A DNA stretch of 10,960 nt from Prevotellaceae bacterium (GTDB taxonomy: Bacteria > Bacteroidota > Bacteroidia > Bacteroidales > Bacteroidaceae). The DNA is taken from positions 1-10,960 of the forward strand of contig JAUNIK010000052.1 of NCBI GenBank assembly GCA_030523505.1, given 5' to 3'. Shown in pieces: positions 1 through 6,514 of the stretch (within the stretch, counting starts at the first letter, position 1; every line of letters starts with the position of its first letter). The position numbers and the translations under genes were made by a program. The notes beneath the pieces are model-generated. The model worked only from the letters and a program-made list of their open reading frames with translations, did not search any database and was not told the origin of the DNA.

Positions 1-425
1 CGATTCAAGTATGCATCCATCGGCACCATCATTCCCTGCATATTCACTGTGTCATAAGCCGCCAGACCTTCCACAGCATAGTTTACAAACTGTGCTGCTT
101 CCTGGACAAGTCCTGCACCGATTCCGCACAAAATGTAATAAAAAAGAAATCGTTTCGAACCGAGTACGTTTTCTATCACGCAACCGAACATCCACAGTGC
201 AAACATATTAAAGAACAGGTGCATCCATCCTCCGTGCATGAACATATATGTCACCAGTTGGTACAGGTGGAAATCAGATGCCAGGAAGAAATGAAGTCCA
301 AACCAGTCGTTCAAGTCAACTGGCGTTACCGAATTGGCTGTAACAGCCTGCAATACCCACATCAATGCATAAGCCAACACATTGATGATAAGCAGATTCC
401 TCGTTATATTTGGTATTTGTCGCAT
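1..425 (-). CDS. Rhomboid-family intramembrane serine protease, N-terminal part (cut by window edge)
   Basis: Reading the minus strand from the ATG at 425 gives 141 codons with no stop before the window edge, so this is the N-terminal part of a longer protein. The first membrane segment spans about residues 10-29. A second region, YMFMHGGWMHLFFNMFALW (about 60-78), is the classic rhomboid second transmembrane helix. Its H69-x3-N73 pair matches the His/Asn that form the oxyanion hole in GlpG-type rhomboids. The catalytic GxSG serine and partner histidine would lie further on, outside the window, so activity cannot be judged. The family (S54) cleaves transmembrane substrates within the inner membrane. 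An in-frame TGA lies just upstream of the ATG and no other in-frame start is available. The gene is divergent from the HU gene. The family call is firm; the substrate is unknown. Confidence 0.9.
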   Translation of the reverse strand, partial: MRQIPNITRNLLIINVLAYALMWVLQAVTANSVTPVDLNDWFGLHFFLASDFHLYQLVTYMFMHGGWMHLFFNMFALWMFGCVIENVLGSKRFLFYYILCGIGAGLVQEAAQFVNYAVEGLAAYDTVNMQGMMVPMDAYLN

Positions 426-455
426 ATCACAATCATTATTTACTGAAAACTAATG

Positions 456-463
456 CAAAATTA
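456..463 (-). promoter_or_regulatory. Probable -7 box for the rhomboid gene
   Basis: The minus strand reads TAATTTTG followed by C, a full match to the Bacteroidota -7 consensus TAnnTTTG, 30 nt upstream of the rhomboid ATG. No TTG lies at the expected 19-21 nt upstream; the nearest is about 29 nt away. The promoter is therefore supported by the -7 box and position only. Confidence 0.5.
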
Positions 464-545
464 AGAAAAATATCTGTTATTTAGCCGAAAAACAAGGTGA
501 TATGGGTAAAATTAACATAAAAGATGCACTTTTTACATAAAAATG

Positions 546-576
546 TTTGTTATGTAATATTTTACTTTTATCTTTG
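546..576 (+). promoter_or_regulatory. Promoter of the HU gene
   Basis: TTTG at 546-549 and TATCTTTG at 569-576 are separated by 19 nt, matching the Bacteroidota housekeeping promoter (TTTG, 19-21 nt, TAnnTTTG). Transcription should begin around 582-585, giving an A/T-rich leader of about 55 nt before the ATG at 640. It is divergent from the rhomboid -7 box roughly 100 bp to the left. Confidence 0.8.
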
Positions 577-639
577 TGGAGAATTCCGATAAGGACTACA
601 AAAATTCAATTAATTAATAACACTTTAATAAAGAAAATT

Positions 640-912
640 ATGAACAAGACAGAATTGGTAAAGGCTATCGCTGAGGCAGCAGGTCTTACACAGGTACAGG
701 CAAAGGCTGCACTCGAGGCTACAACAGCTGCTATTGAGGGTGCACTCGTTAAGGGTGATAGCGTACAGCTCATCGGTTTCGGTACATTCGCTGTAGTTGA
801 GAAGCCAGCACGTGAGGGTGTTAACCCAGCAAACGGTCAGAAGATCACTATCGCTGCTAAGAAGGTTGCTAAGTTCAAGGCAGGCGCTGCTCTTGCTGAG
901 GCTGTAAAGTAA
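640..912 (+). CDS. HU family DNA-binding protein
   Basis: This 90-residue protein has the length and layout of bacterial HU/IHF proteins. The N-terminal helices carry MNKTELVKAIAEAAGL, the GFGTF turn lies at residues 46-50, and the DNA-binding arm contains R58 and the intercalating proline in VNPANG (61-66). A basic, alanine-rich C-terminal helix follows. HU dimers bend and compact DNA in the nucleoid. The reading frame is open 31 codons further upstream to a TTG, but that extension would begin inside the promoter, so ATG 640 is chosen. All lysine codons are AAG, suggesting strong codon selection and high expression. The gene stands alone between its own promoter and terminator. Bacteroidota genomes usually carry several HU paralogues, so no specific symbol is given. 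Confidence 0.95.
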   Translation: MNKTELVKAIAEAAGLTQVQAKAALEATTAAIEGALVKGDSVQLIGFGTFAVVEKPAREGVNPANGQKITIAAKKVAKFKAGAALAEAVK

Positions 913-936
913 TTTTACACAGCAGACATGAAATAT

Positions 937-970
937 AAGGCGGTCCATTTCAAGGGCTGCCTTTATTTTT
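937..970 (+). terminator. Intrinsic terminator after the HU gene
   Basis: A 10-bp stem (937-946 with 954-963, including two G-U pairs) closes a 7-nt loop and is followed by a T-rich tail, TATTTTT. It starts 24 nt after the HU stop codon. Confidence 0.8.
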
Positions 971-990
971 GCCTCTATGTTAGGGCATAC

Positions 991-1019
991 AAAAAGAGCC
1001 GGCTTCTAACCGACTCTTT
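991..1019 (-). terminator. Intrinsic terminator after tRNA-Gln
   Basis: On the minus strand a 10-bp stem (AAAGAGTCGG with CCGGCTCTTT, one G-T pair) closes a 7-nt loop and runs into further T residues. It begins 3 nt after the tRNA. It stands back to back with the HU terminator, 20 nt away, so the two convergent units are cleanly separated. Confidence 0.85.
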
Positions 1020-1022
1020 CTG

Positions 1023-1093
1023 TTGGACCACCCAGATTCGAACTGGGAATGACAGAACCAAAACCTGTAGTGTTACCATTACACCATGGTCCA
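1023..1093 (-). tRNA. tRNA-Gln (anticodon TTG)
   Basis: The minus strand folds as a complete tRNA. The 7-bp acceptor stem is TGGACCA with TGGTCCA. The D arm contains GTGTAATGGTAACAC, the anticodon stem is ACAGG with TCTGT, and the 7-nt loop TTTTGGT places TTG at positions 34-36. The T arm is CCCAG-TTCGAAT-CTGGG. The discriminator base is A, and the CCA end is not encoded (ACAG follows), so it must be added after transcription. Anticodon TTG reads glutamine codons CAA and CAG. The gene has its own promoter and terminator although it lies just downstream of tyrS on the same strand. Confidence 0.95.
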
Positions 1094-1144
1094 ATCGTTA
1101 TTGTTGCAATGTAACCTTGCGGGGCATCTTTTACAATGTGCCTG

Positions 1145-1176
1145 CAAAGTTACTATTTTTTTTTCAACTAAACAAA
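1145..1176 (-). promoter_or_regulatory. Promoter of tRNA-Gln
   Basis: On the minus strand TTTG (1176-1173) and TAACTTTG (1152-1145) are separated by 20 nt, an excellent match to the Bacteroidota consensus. The -33 element begins 1 nt after the last base of the tyrS stop codon (1178). Transcription should start near 1138, about 45 nt upstream of the mature tRNA 5' end, so RNase P must remove a 5' leader. Confidence 0.8.
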
Positions 1177-1177
1177 T

Positions 1178-2479
1178 TTATTTGGCAGTAAGCAAGAAAT
1201 ACTTCTTCTTACCCTGCTGAACGAGCAAATACTTGCCGTCGAGAAGGTCTGCCTCAGTGAGAACTTGGTCGAACTGTGCGAGCTTATCCTTGTTCACACT
1301 TACACCACCACCTTTTACGAGTGTCTTCATCTCACCCTTTGAAGCGAAGCACTGTGCATGGTCAACACAAAGGTCAGATGCCTTCACGCCTTCTGCAAAG
1401 AGTGCCTTGTCAACTTCGAAATGTGGAACACCGGCAAATACATCAAGCAATGTGTTCTCGTCGAGTTTCAGGAGTGATTCCTTTGTTGACTTACCGAAAA
1501 GGATGTTTGAAGCCTCGATAGCCATATCGAGATCCTCCTTAGAGTGAACCATCACTGTCACCTCCTCAGCAAGGCGCTTCTGGAGAATACGGCGACCTGG
1601 GTCCTGACGATGCTCCTCGATGAGTGCATCGATAGTCTCCTTGTCGAGCGATGTGAAAATCTTGATGTACTTCTCAGCATCTTCGTCAGCCACATTGAGC
1701 CAGAACTGATAGAACACATAAGGTGTTGTGCGGTTACGATCGAGCCAGATATTTCCGCTCTCAGTCTTACCGAACTTCTTACCGTCCGACTTTGTGATAA
1801 GAGGACAAGTCAATGCGAATGCCTCGTTCTCGCTGCCGAGCTTACGACGGATAAGCTCAGTACCTGTGGTGATGTTACCCCACTGGTCGCTACCACCCAT
1901 CTGCAACTTACAGCCCTTTGCCTCGTAGAGGTGGAGGAAGTCGTAGCCCTGGAGCAACTGATATGTGAACTCAGTGAATGACATACCATCCTGGAACTCG
2001 CCACTCAAGCGGCGCTTTACAGAATCCTTTGCCATCATATAGTTTACGGTGATGCACTTACCGATTTCACGAGCGAAATCAAGGAAGGTATAGTCCTTCA
2101 TCCAATCGTAGTTGTTCACCAACTCAGCATGGTTTGGTGCATCGCTGTCAAAGTCAAGGAAACGAGCAAGCTGATCCTTGATACATGCCACATTGTGACG
2201 AAGTGTCTCCTCGTTGAGGAGATTTCTCTCCTGCGACTTACCTGAAGGGTCGCCAATCATACCTGTAGCACCGCCTACCAATGCCAATGGCTTGTGACCG
2301 CAACGCTGGAAATGACGAAGCATCATCACACCGCAGAGGTGACCGATATGCAGTGAGTCGGCTGTTGGATCGATACCCAGATAAGCAGTAACCTGCTCCT
2401 TCTGCAACAATTCTTCTGTACCTGGCATCATCTGGTGAATCATACCACGCCAAGTAAGTTCTTCTACGAAATTCTTCAT
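1178..2479 (-). CDS. tyrS: Tyrosyl-tRNA synthetase
   Basis: The 433-residue product is a full-length class I tyrosyl-tRNA synthetase, which activates tyrosine with ATP and charges tRNA-Tyr in the cytoplasm. The HIGH motif is exact ([10 protein letters not shown], residues 41-50). Tyrosine-site motifs YQLLQGYDF (173-181) and GGSDQWGNI (195-203) are present, and the KMSKS-type loop is KFGKT (235-239), the usual form in bacterial TyrRS. The C-terminal region from about 364 looks like an S4 RNA-binding domain ([11 protein letters not shown], then DKL and [14 protein letters not shown]). The ATG at 2479 gives the expected N-terminus. It is the last gene of the metK cluster, 54 nt after yidD. I see no TAnnTTTG promoter and no T-box in that gap, so transcription from upstream is likely. 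Confidence 0.97.
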   Translation of the reverse strand: MKNFVEELTWRGMIHQMMPGTEELLQKEQVTAYLGIDPTADSLHIGHLCGVMMLRHFQRCGHKPLALVGGATGMIGDPSGKSQERNLLNEETLRHNVACIKDQLARFLDFDSDAPNHAELVNNYDWMKDYTFLDFAREIGKCITVNYMMAKDSVKRRLSGEFQDGMSFTEFTYQLLQGYDFLHLYEAKGCKLQMGGSDQWGNITTGTELIRRKLGSENEAFALTCPLITKSDGKKFGKTESGNIWLDRNRTTPYVFYQFWLNVADEDAEKYIKIFTSLDKETIDALIEEHRQDPGRRILQKRLAEEVTVMVHSKEDLDMAIEASNILFGKSTKESLLKLDENTLLDVFAGVPHFEVDKALFAEGVKASDLCVDHAQCFASKGEMKTLVKGGGVSVNKDKLAQFDQVLTEADLLDGKYLLVQQGKKKYFLLTAK

Positions 2480-2507
2480 ATTGTTTTATTTTTTCTTTTT
2501 CTATTTC

Positions 2508-2533
2508 ACTCCCCCTCTAGGGGGTTGGGGGAC
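2508..2533. repeat. GC-rich palindromic element, copy 1 (yidD-tyrS gap)
   Basis: The plus strand holds CCCCC (2511-2515), loop TCTA, GGGGG (2520-2524), then TT and a second G-run (2527-2531). The C-run can pair with either G-run. On the minus strand the order is C-run, AA, C-run, loop, G-run, AGT, the same layout as the elements near 6300 and 6490. In the mRNA it would form a short hairpin about 30 nt upstream of the tyrS start; there is no T-run after it, so it is not a standard terminator. Confidence 0.6.
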
Positions 2534-2776
2534 TTACGGTACGGGATCATATCCCGATCCACCCCATGGATGGCAACGCAAGATGCGTTTTACTGCAAGA
2601 TACAGCCCTTTCACCGGACCGTGCTTTATTATCGCCTGTCGTGCATACTCCGAACATGTGGGGGTATATCGGCACGATGGTGGTGTCAGCGGAGAGATAC
2701 ATACCTGATAGAAGCGTATCGGCAACAGCAACAGCCAGACAAGTACCTTGCGGATATATTGGAGCAATGTCTTCAT
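2534..2776 (-). CDS. yidD: Membrane protein insertion efficiency factor YidD
   Basis: This 80-residue protein matches the YidD family in length and signature. An N-terminal amphipathic or hydrophobic stretch ([15 protein letters not shown], 10-24) precedes the conserved block [20 protein letters not shown] (26-45), and the C-terminal part includes [21 protein letters not shown]. Conserved cysteines are at 26, 35, 41 and 68. YidD is a peripheral inner-membrane protein thought to help YidC-dependent insertion of membrane proteins. It follows rnpA by 11 nt, keeping the rnpA-yidD pairing widespread in bacteria. Here yidC, rpmH and dnaA, the usual neighbours elsewhere, are absent from the window. 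ATG 2776 gives the standard N-terminus. Confidence 0.95.
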   Translation of the reverse strand: MKTLLQYIRKVLVWLLLLPIRFYQVCISPLTPPSCRYTPTCSEYARQAIIKHGPVKGLYLAVKRILRCHPWGGSGYDPVP

Positions 2777-2787
2777 CTTGTCTATTG

Positions 2788-3219
2788 TTATTCTGCAACC
2801 ACTTCTTTTACCGATGGAGATATCTTCTCTCCGATGCGGGTCAACAAGCCTTTCACCTTCGATTCAATCTCCTTGCTGTCGTGCAACTGATTGTCGAGGT
2901 AGATAAAAGCGACCATGAGTGACTTGCCTTCATGCGCCTGTACCTTATTAATAATACTATGCTTATTAAGTCGGTAGGCTTCTCTCACCTGTCGCTTCAC
3001 CCTGTTGCGCTTCACAGCACGCTTGAAACATCGCTTCGGCACACTGGCGAGGATGCTCACCGGAGCCTGCTGACCATTGGTTTCCTCCAACAGATACACT
3101 GCTCGGATAGGGAATGCGGCCATCGAGTGACTGCACCCTCCGTTGAAGAGTCGTTCTATCTGCAGTTTGCTACATATTCGCTCTTCCTTCGACAGTGTAT
3201 ATCGAGGAGATTCCATCAT
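2788..3219 (-). CDS. rnpA: Ribonuclease P protein component
   Basis: The 143-residue basic protein carries the RnpA signature [16 protein letters not shown] at residues 71-86, preceded by [12 protein letters not shown]. The N-terminal part has the expected [18 protein letters not shown] (8-25). It is the protein subunit that binds RNase P RNA and aids removal of 5' leaders from pre-tRNAs, including the leader predicted for the nearby tRNA-Gln. It is somewhat longer than the roughly 120 residues of the E. coli protein, with an extended C-terminal tail. Two adjacent ATGs (3219 and 3216) could serve as the start; the first is used. The start is 5 nt after the hemD stop and yidD follows by 11 nt, so translation of the three is probably linked. 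Confidence 0.95.
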   Translation of the reverse strand: MMESPRYTLSKEERICSKLQIERLFNGGCSHSMAAFPIRAVYLLEETNGQQAPVSILASVPKRCFKRAVKRNRVKRQVREAYRLNKHSIINKVQAHEGKSLMVAFIYLDNQLHDSKEIESKVKGLLTRIGEKISPSVKEVVAE

Positions 3220-3224
3220 CAGTA

Positions 3225-3980
3225 TTATTCTTCACCCTGAAGGCCCTGGAGATATTCCTTCAGAGCACCGGTCATTGAGTGATGCTTTGTATTTGGAGCC
3301 TCAAGATCCAAGCGGAGTCCTTCGTCCTTCACAGCCTTTGCTGTTGCTGGACCGAAAGCACCAATCTTGATATCGCCCTGCTGGAAGTCTGGGAAGTTCT
3401 TCTTCAACGCCTTCACACCTGTAGGGCTGAAGAAAAGGAGCATATCGTAGTTGAATGCTGCCTTCTCCTCCTCAGAGAAGTCGTTGCTGACGGTATTGTA
3501 CATCACGCACTCGCGATGCTGGATTCCCTTTGAGTCAAGCAGATTCTTGATGTCATCATTGTGAACACCGCTCAATGGCACGAGGTACTTCTCGTCCTTG
3601 TGCTTCACAATCTGTGGCATGAGGTCGTCAACCTTACCAGTAGCACCAAAGAACACCTTGCGCTTGCGATACTGGACATACTTCTGGATATAAAGCGCTA
3701 TCTTCTCGATAACACAGAAATACTTCATTGTCTCTGGAATGACGATTCGCATCTCCTTTGCCAGAGAAAAGAAGTTGTCGATAGCGTGGCGAGAAGTGAA
3801 GATTACTGCTGAATAGTCAGCAAGACTTACTCTCTGCTCACGGAATGCCTTCGATGTAATTCCTTCAACCTTAAAGAATGGGCGGAATACACATTCAACA
3901 CCAAACTCCTTTTCCAAATCGAAATAAGGCGACTTATCGTGATCTGGCTTTGGCTGAGAAACTAAAATTCTTTTAACCAT
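3225..3980 (-). CDS. hemD: Uroporphyrinogen-III synthase family protein
   Basis: The 251-residue sequence has the two-lobed pattern of HemD: an N-terminal half with FTSRHAIDNFF (61-71) and a C-terminal half with FFSPTGVKAL (183-192) and GAFGPATAKA (207-216). HemD closes hydroxymethylbilane with inversion of ring D to form uroporphyrinogen III, the precursor of haem, sirohaem and cobalamin. The family is very divergent and has few invariant catalytic residues, so membership is clear but activity cannot be read from the sequence. No other haem-pathway gene is in the window. It lies between a DUF4271 membrane protein (6 nt upstream) and rnpA (5 nt downstream) and must be cotranscribed with them. 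ATG 3980 begins the typical MVKRILVSQP. Confidence 0.9.
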   Translation of the reverse strand: MVKRILVSQPKPDHDKSPYFDLEKEFGVECVFRPFFKVEGITSKAFREQRVSLADYSAVIFTSRHAIDNFFSLAKEMRIVIPETMKYFCVIEKIALYIQKYVQYRKRKVFFGATGKVDDLMPQIVKHKDEKYLVPLSGVHNDDIKNLLDSKGIQHRECVMYNTVSNDFSEEEKAAFNYDMLLFFSPTGVKALKKNFPDFQQGDIKIGAFGPATAKAVKDEGLRLDLEAPNTKHHSMTGALKEYLQGLQGEE

Positions 3981-3986
3981 TTTGTA

Positions 3987-5000
3987 CTAAAAAATTATTT
4001 CCAAATACTCGCTTATAATACCCAGAATATTCCATATTAAGGACACGGGCACCAATTCAAGTGTGCAAAAGTACAAAATATTTTGCAATAATCGCCCGTT
4101 TTGCGGGAAAAAGATTTGCTGTTGCTTGTAAAACATCAACAATTTGAACAATACCAGCACAATTACGAAGTAAATGGCAGCATAGCCGATAGGAAAATTG
4201 AAAAACGATTGTACAAAAACAAGTGGTAGGAGGAACACTCCCTGGGTGGCTTCAAGGAACAGATAAGCGGTGTTCCACTGTTGAATATTTTTCTCATTGA
4301 AGAATACCCAGTTTACCATTCTATATAGTATATACTTCGACAGATGATAGCCGGCAAACACACCGGTGAGGATCTCGATGAAACGGAACTGGCTCACGGT
4401 GTATGTGGTGTTTCCCTCCTCCATCAAGTATGAGAGGAAGAGCACAGCCAGAAGCAGACAAGCCTCGACTACGAGCAGTAACTGGAATCGCACCTCTGCC
4501 GATGTTTCTGTCACCTCGGTGGTGTTGCCTCGCTGCACGAAGAAGAATGATTTTATCTGTCGGATAATGAATGTTTGCGAACGGGAGATAGAGATCATTG
4601 TTGCCATGAAACACACCAGCAATATCGACGACATCATATTATCGCCGGCAATGGTGTAAGGCATTGGGTCACCGGCAACGCCCTGGCGACCTCCGGTAAT
4701 CTCTGGATGGAAGTAGTCCTTGTCTGAGAAGAACGACTCCTTGTAATACTGCGGCAGACTCACATCGAGCACACTGCGTCCCACCGGCTGACCAGGGAGG
4801 TGCAGCGTATCCGGGCGCTCGCTCCATCTGATCTCACGAGGACGGATGTACTTCTGGATGGCAGAGTCTTTCTGGGCTTCCGTTGCAGTCTTCGGAAGCC
4901 AACTGACAATCTGGGCTGGTGTAGGCTGAAAGTGTTTTACCACTACCTCGCCTTCACCAGCCTCAGTATAAGCATTTGATATAGAATCAGTCTGTAACAA
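3987..5000 (-). CDS. DUF4271 domain-containing membrane protein (TTG start)
   Basis: The 337-residue product has a soluble N-terminal region of about 118 residues followed by about six hydrophobic segments (near 120-139, 173-193, 206-228, 250-267, 271-290 and 307-329). The end of the membrane part (ILYFCTLELVPVSLIW) resembles the DUF4271 family of Bacteroidota, whose function I do not know. No ATG is available near the 5' end: the first in-frame ATG is Met113. The chosen start is TTG at 5000, because an in-frame stop lies 15 nt further upstream and the N-terminal residues look like real coding sequence (for example SWLPKTATEAQKDSAIQKYI). It begins 27 nt after metK and ends 6 nt before hemD. 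Its position beside hemD hints at a shared process, but that is only inference. Confidence 0.85.
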   Translation of the reverse strand: MLQTDSISNAYTEAGEGEVVVKHFQPTPAQIVSWLPKTATEAQKDSAIQKYIRPREIRWSERPDTLHLPGQPVGRSVLDVSLPQYYKESFFSDKDYFHPEITGGRQGVAGDPMPYTIAGDNMMSSILLVCFMATMISISRSQTFIIRQIKSFFFVQRGNTTEVTETSAEVRFQLLLVVEACLLLAVLFLSYLMEEGNTTYTVSQFRFIEILTGVFAGYHLSKYILYRMVNWVFFNEKNIQQWNTAYLFLEATQGVFLLPLVFVQSFFNFPIGYAAIYFVIVLVLFKLLMFYKQQQIFFPQNGRLLQNILYFCTLELVPVSLIWNILGIISEYLEIIF

Positions 5001-5027
5001 TACCTTATTTAATTAAAGGTTGCTTCT

Positions 5028-6278
5028 TTAAATTCCAAACTCCTTCTTTATAGCATCCACCTGGTCGAGTTTCTCCCAAGTGAAGAGTTCAATATCCATT
5101 GTCTTTGTCTCGTGATAGAGGCTGGTGAAGGTCTTCTTCACTACCTCGTTCTTACGACCCATGTGTCCGTATGCTGCTGTCTCAACATACATTGGCTGGC
5201 GGAGTTTCAGTGTACGCTCAATAGCCTTTGGACGCAAATCAAAGAGGTTCTGGATTTTCTGTGCTATCTCACTGTCAGGAATGTTCACATTGCTGCGACC
5301 GTAAGTGTTTACATAAACGCTAACTGGCTGTGCAACACCGATAGCATAGGCAAGCTGTACGAGAATCTCATCGGCAACACCTGCTGCCACAAGGTTCTTT
5401 GCGATATAGCGAGCTGCGTATGCTGCTGAACGGTCAACCTTCGATGGGTCCTTGCCCGAGAAGGCACCACCACCGTGAGCGCCCTTGCCACCGTAGGTAT
5501 CAACGATGATCTTACGTCCTGTAAGACCTGTGTCGCCGTGAGGACCGCCGATAACGAACTTGCCTGTTGGGTTCACATGATAGATGATGTCATCGTTGAA
5601 GAGGGCGAGGATCTTCTCGTCGCACTGTGCCTTGACACGTGGAATGAGAATCTCGATTACGTCCTTGCGGATCTGAGCGAGCATTGCCTCGTCTTCGTCG
5701 AATTCATCGTGCTGTGTACTTACAACGATTGTGTGGATACGCTCTGGTGTACCATTGTCATTGTACTGGATAGTAACCTGACTCTTTGAGTCTGGACGGA
5801 GATAGGTCATCTGCTTGCCTTCCTCGCGGATGTTTGCGAGTTCCTTGACAAGGAGATGAGAGAGTTCAAGACTTACCGGCATGTAGTTGGCTGTCTCGTT
5901 ACAAGCATAGCCGAACATCATACCCTGGTCGCCTGCACCTTGTTCCTCTGGCGTTTCACGACTAACACCGCGGTTGATGTCACCACTCTGTTCATGGATG
6001 GCAGTGAGGATACCGCAGGAATTTGCGTCAAACTGATACTCCGACTTGGTGTAACCGATGCGCGAGATTGTTCTGCGTGCAATGGTCTGCAAGTCGATGT
6101 ATGCTTCTGATGTCACCTCGCCCATGATGACTACCTGACCTGTTGTACAGAAGGTCTCGATAGCACAGTGAGCGTTTTCGTCATAGGCCAGGAACTGGTC
6201 GAGTAATGCGTCAGAAATCTGATCGCTTACTTTGTCGGGGTGTCCTTGAGACACCGATTCGGATGAAAACAGATACAT
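5028..6278 (-). CDS. metK: S-adenosylmethionine synthetase
   Basis: The 416-residue protein makes S-adenosylmethionine from methionine and ATP in the cytoplasm. Family signatures are intact: HPDK at 13-16 in the ATP site, [12 protein letters not shown] at 114-125, [15 protein letters not shown] (237-251), and the phosphate-binding loop [19 protein letters not shown] at 269-287. The length is a little above E. coli MetK (384 residues), with insertions in the central part. ATG 6278 gives the standard N-terminus [16 protein letters not shown]. It is the first gene of the six-gene cluster. No clear TAnnTTTG promoter is visible in the 236-bp gap upstream, and no SAM riboswitch I recognise. The ATG lies only 9 nt after a run-rich G element (see 6286-6330). 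Confidence 0.97.
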   Translation of the reverse strand: MYLFSSESVSQGHPDKVSDQISDALLDQFLAYDENAHCAIETFCTTGQVVIMGEVTSEAYIDLQTIARRTISRIGYTKSEYQFDANSCGILTAIHEQSGDINRGVSRETPEEQGAGDQGMMFGYACNETANYMPVSLELSHLLVKELANIREEGKQMTYLRPDSKSQVTIQYNDNGTPERIHTIVVSTQHDEFDEDEAMLAQIRKDVIEILIPRVKAQCDEKILALFNDDIIYHVNPTGKFVIGGPHGDTGLTGRKIIVDTYGGKGAHGGGAFSGKDPSKVDRSAAYAARYIAKNLVAAGVADEILVQLAYAIGVAQPVSVYVNTYGRSNVNIPDSEIAQKIQNLFDLRPKAIERTLKLRQPMYVETAAYGHMGRKNEVVKKTFTSLYHETKTMDIELFTWEKLDQVDAIKKEFGI

Positions 6279-6285
6279 AATAGAA

Positions 6286-6330
6286 GACCCACCCCCATGC
6301 CCCTCCCGTTTCGCTACGCTAGGGAGGGGA
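6286..6330. repeat. GC-rich palindromic element, copy 2, with four G-runs in the metK leader
   Basis: An 8-bp perfect inverted repeat, CCCCTCCC (6300-6307) and GGGAGGGG (6322-6329), encloses 14 nt. On the metK mRNA strand, the G-arm (6307-6300) is followed by CAT, five G, T and three G. This makes four runs of at least three G with loops of 1, 3 and 1 nt (6307-6288), a canonical G-quadruplex motif ending 9 nt before the metK ATG. The G-arm can take part either in the hairpin or in a quadruplex, not both. The orientation is opposite to copies 1 and 3. Confidence 0.65.
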
Positions 6331-6426
6331 GTAAAATGCTCTGAAGGGTTATAGGGTCAATTAAAATTAATTAATGAATAAATGAAATTATATGGTATAA
6401 TCACCAATCTTTCTAAAACAACCGAA

Positions 6427-6446
6427 CCTCTCCCTTACGGAAGAGG
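6427..6446. other. Hairpin with GTAA tetraloop in the metK upstream gap
   Basis: On the minus strand CCTCTTCC, loop GTAA and GGGAGAGG form an 8-bp stem (one T-G pair) capped by a GNRA-type tetraloop. No T-run follows on the minus strand; on the plus strand GTTTTT follows after 4 nt. It could protect an mRNA end or be a decayed relative of the neighbouring GC-rich elements. Confidence 0.5.
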
Positions 6447-6467
6447 CACAGTTTTTATAGAGTAACC

Positions 6468-6510
6468 AGCCCCCTTCCCCATCACGGGGGAAGGGCCGGG
6501 GTTAGGGGCT
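6468..6510. repeat. GC-rich palindromic element, copy 3, at the end of the M16 peptidase gene
   Basis: The inner stem is 9 bp (6472-6480 with 6487-6495, loop ATCACG). The outer AGCCCC (6468-6473) can instead pair with GGGGCT (6505-6510). The plus strand has four G-runs (6486-6490, 6493-6495, 6498-6501, 6505-6508) with loops of 2, 2 and 3 nt, a quadruplex-type motif. Seven T (6510-6516) follow on the plus strand and overlap the peptidase stop codon. In the peptidase mRNA the hairpin comes 4 nt after the stop codon with no U-tract, so any intrinsic terminator here points in the plus direction. It may still stabilise the mRNA 3' end. Confidence 0.6.
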
Positions 6511-6514
6511 TTTT

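Noticed and set aside
219..446. Plus-strand reading frame of 75 codons at the left end
   Set aside because: It lies opposite the rhomboid gene, whose transmembrane helix with the H/N pair is convincing; the plus-strand product shows no family features.
547..639. N-terminal extension of the HU protein from a TTG
   Set aside because: The extension would overlap the promoter, giving a start codon upstream of transcription initiation, and would make the protein longer than the usual 90 residues.
2480..2533. T-box or separate promoter for tyrS
   Set aside because: The 54-nt gap is too short for a T-box and contains no TAnnTTTG; only the GC-rich palindrome is present.
6279..6514. SAM riboswitch in front of metK
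   Set aside because: I looked for known SAM-binding layouts in the minus-strand leader and saw none; the structure present is explained by GC-rich palindromes and one small hairpin.
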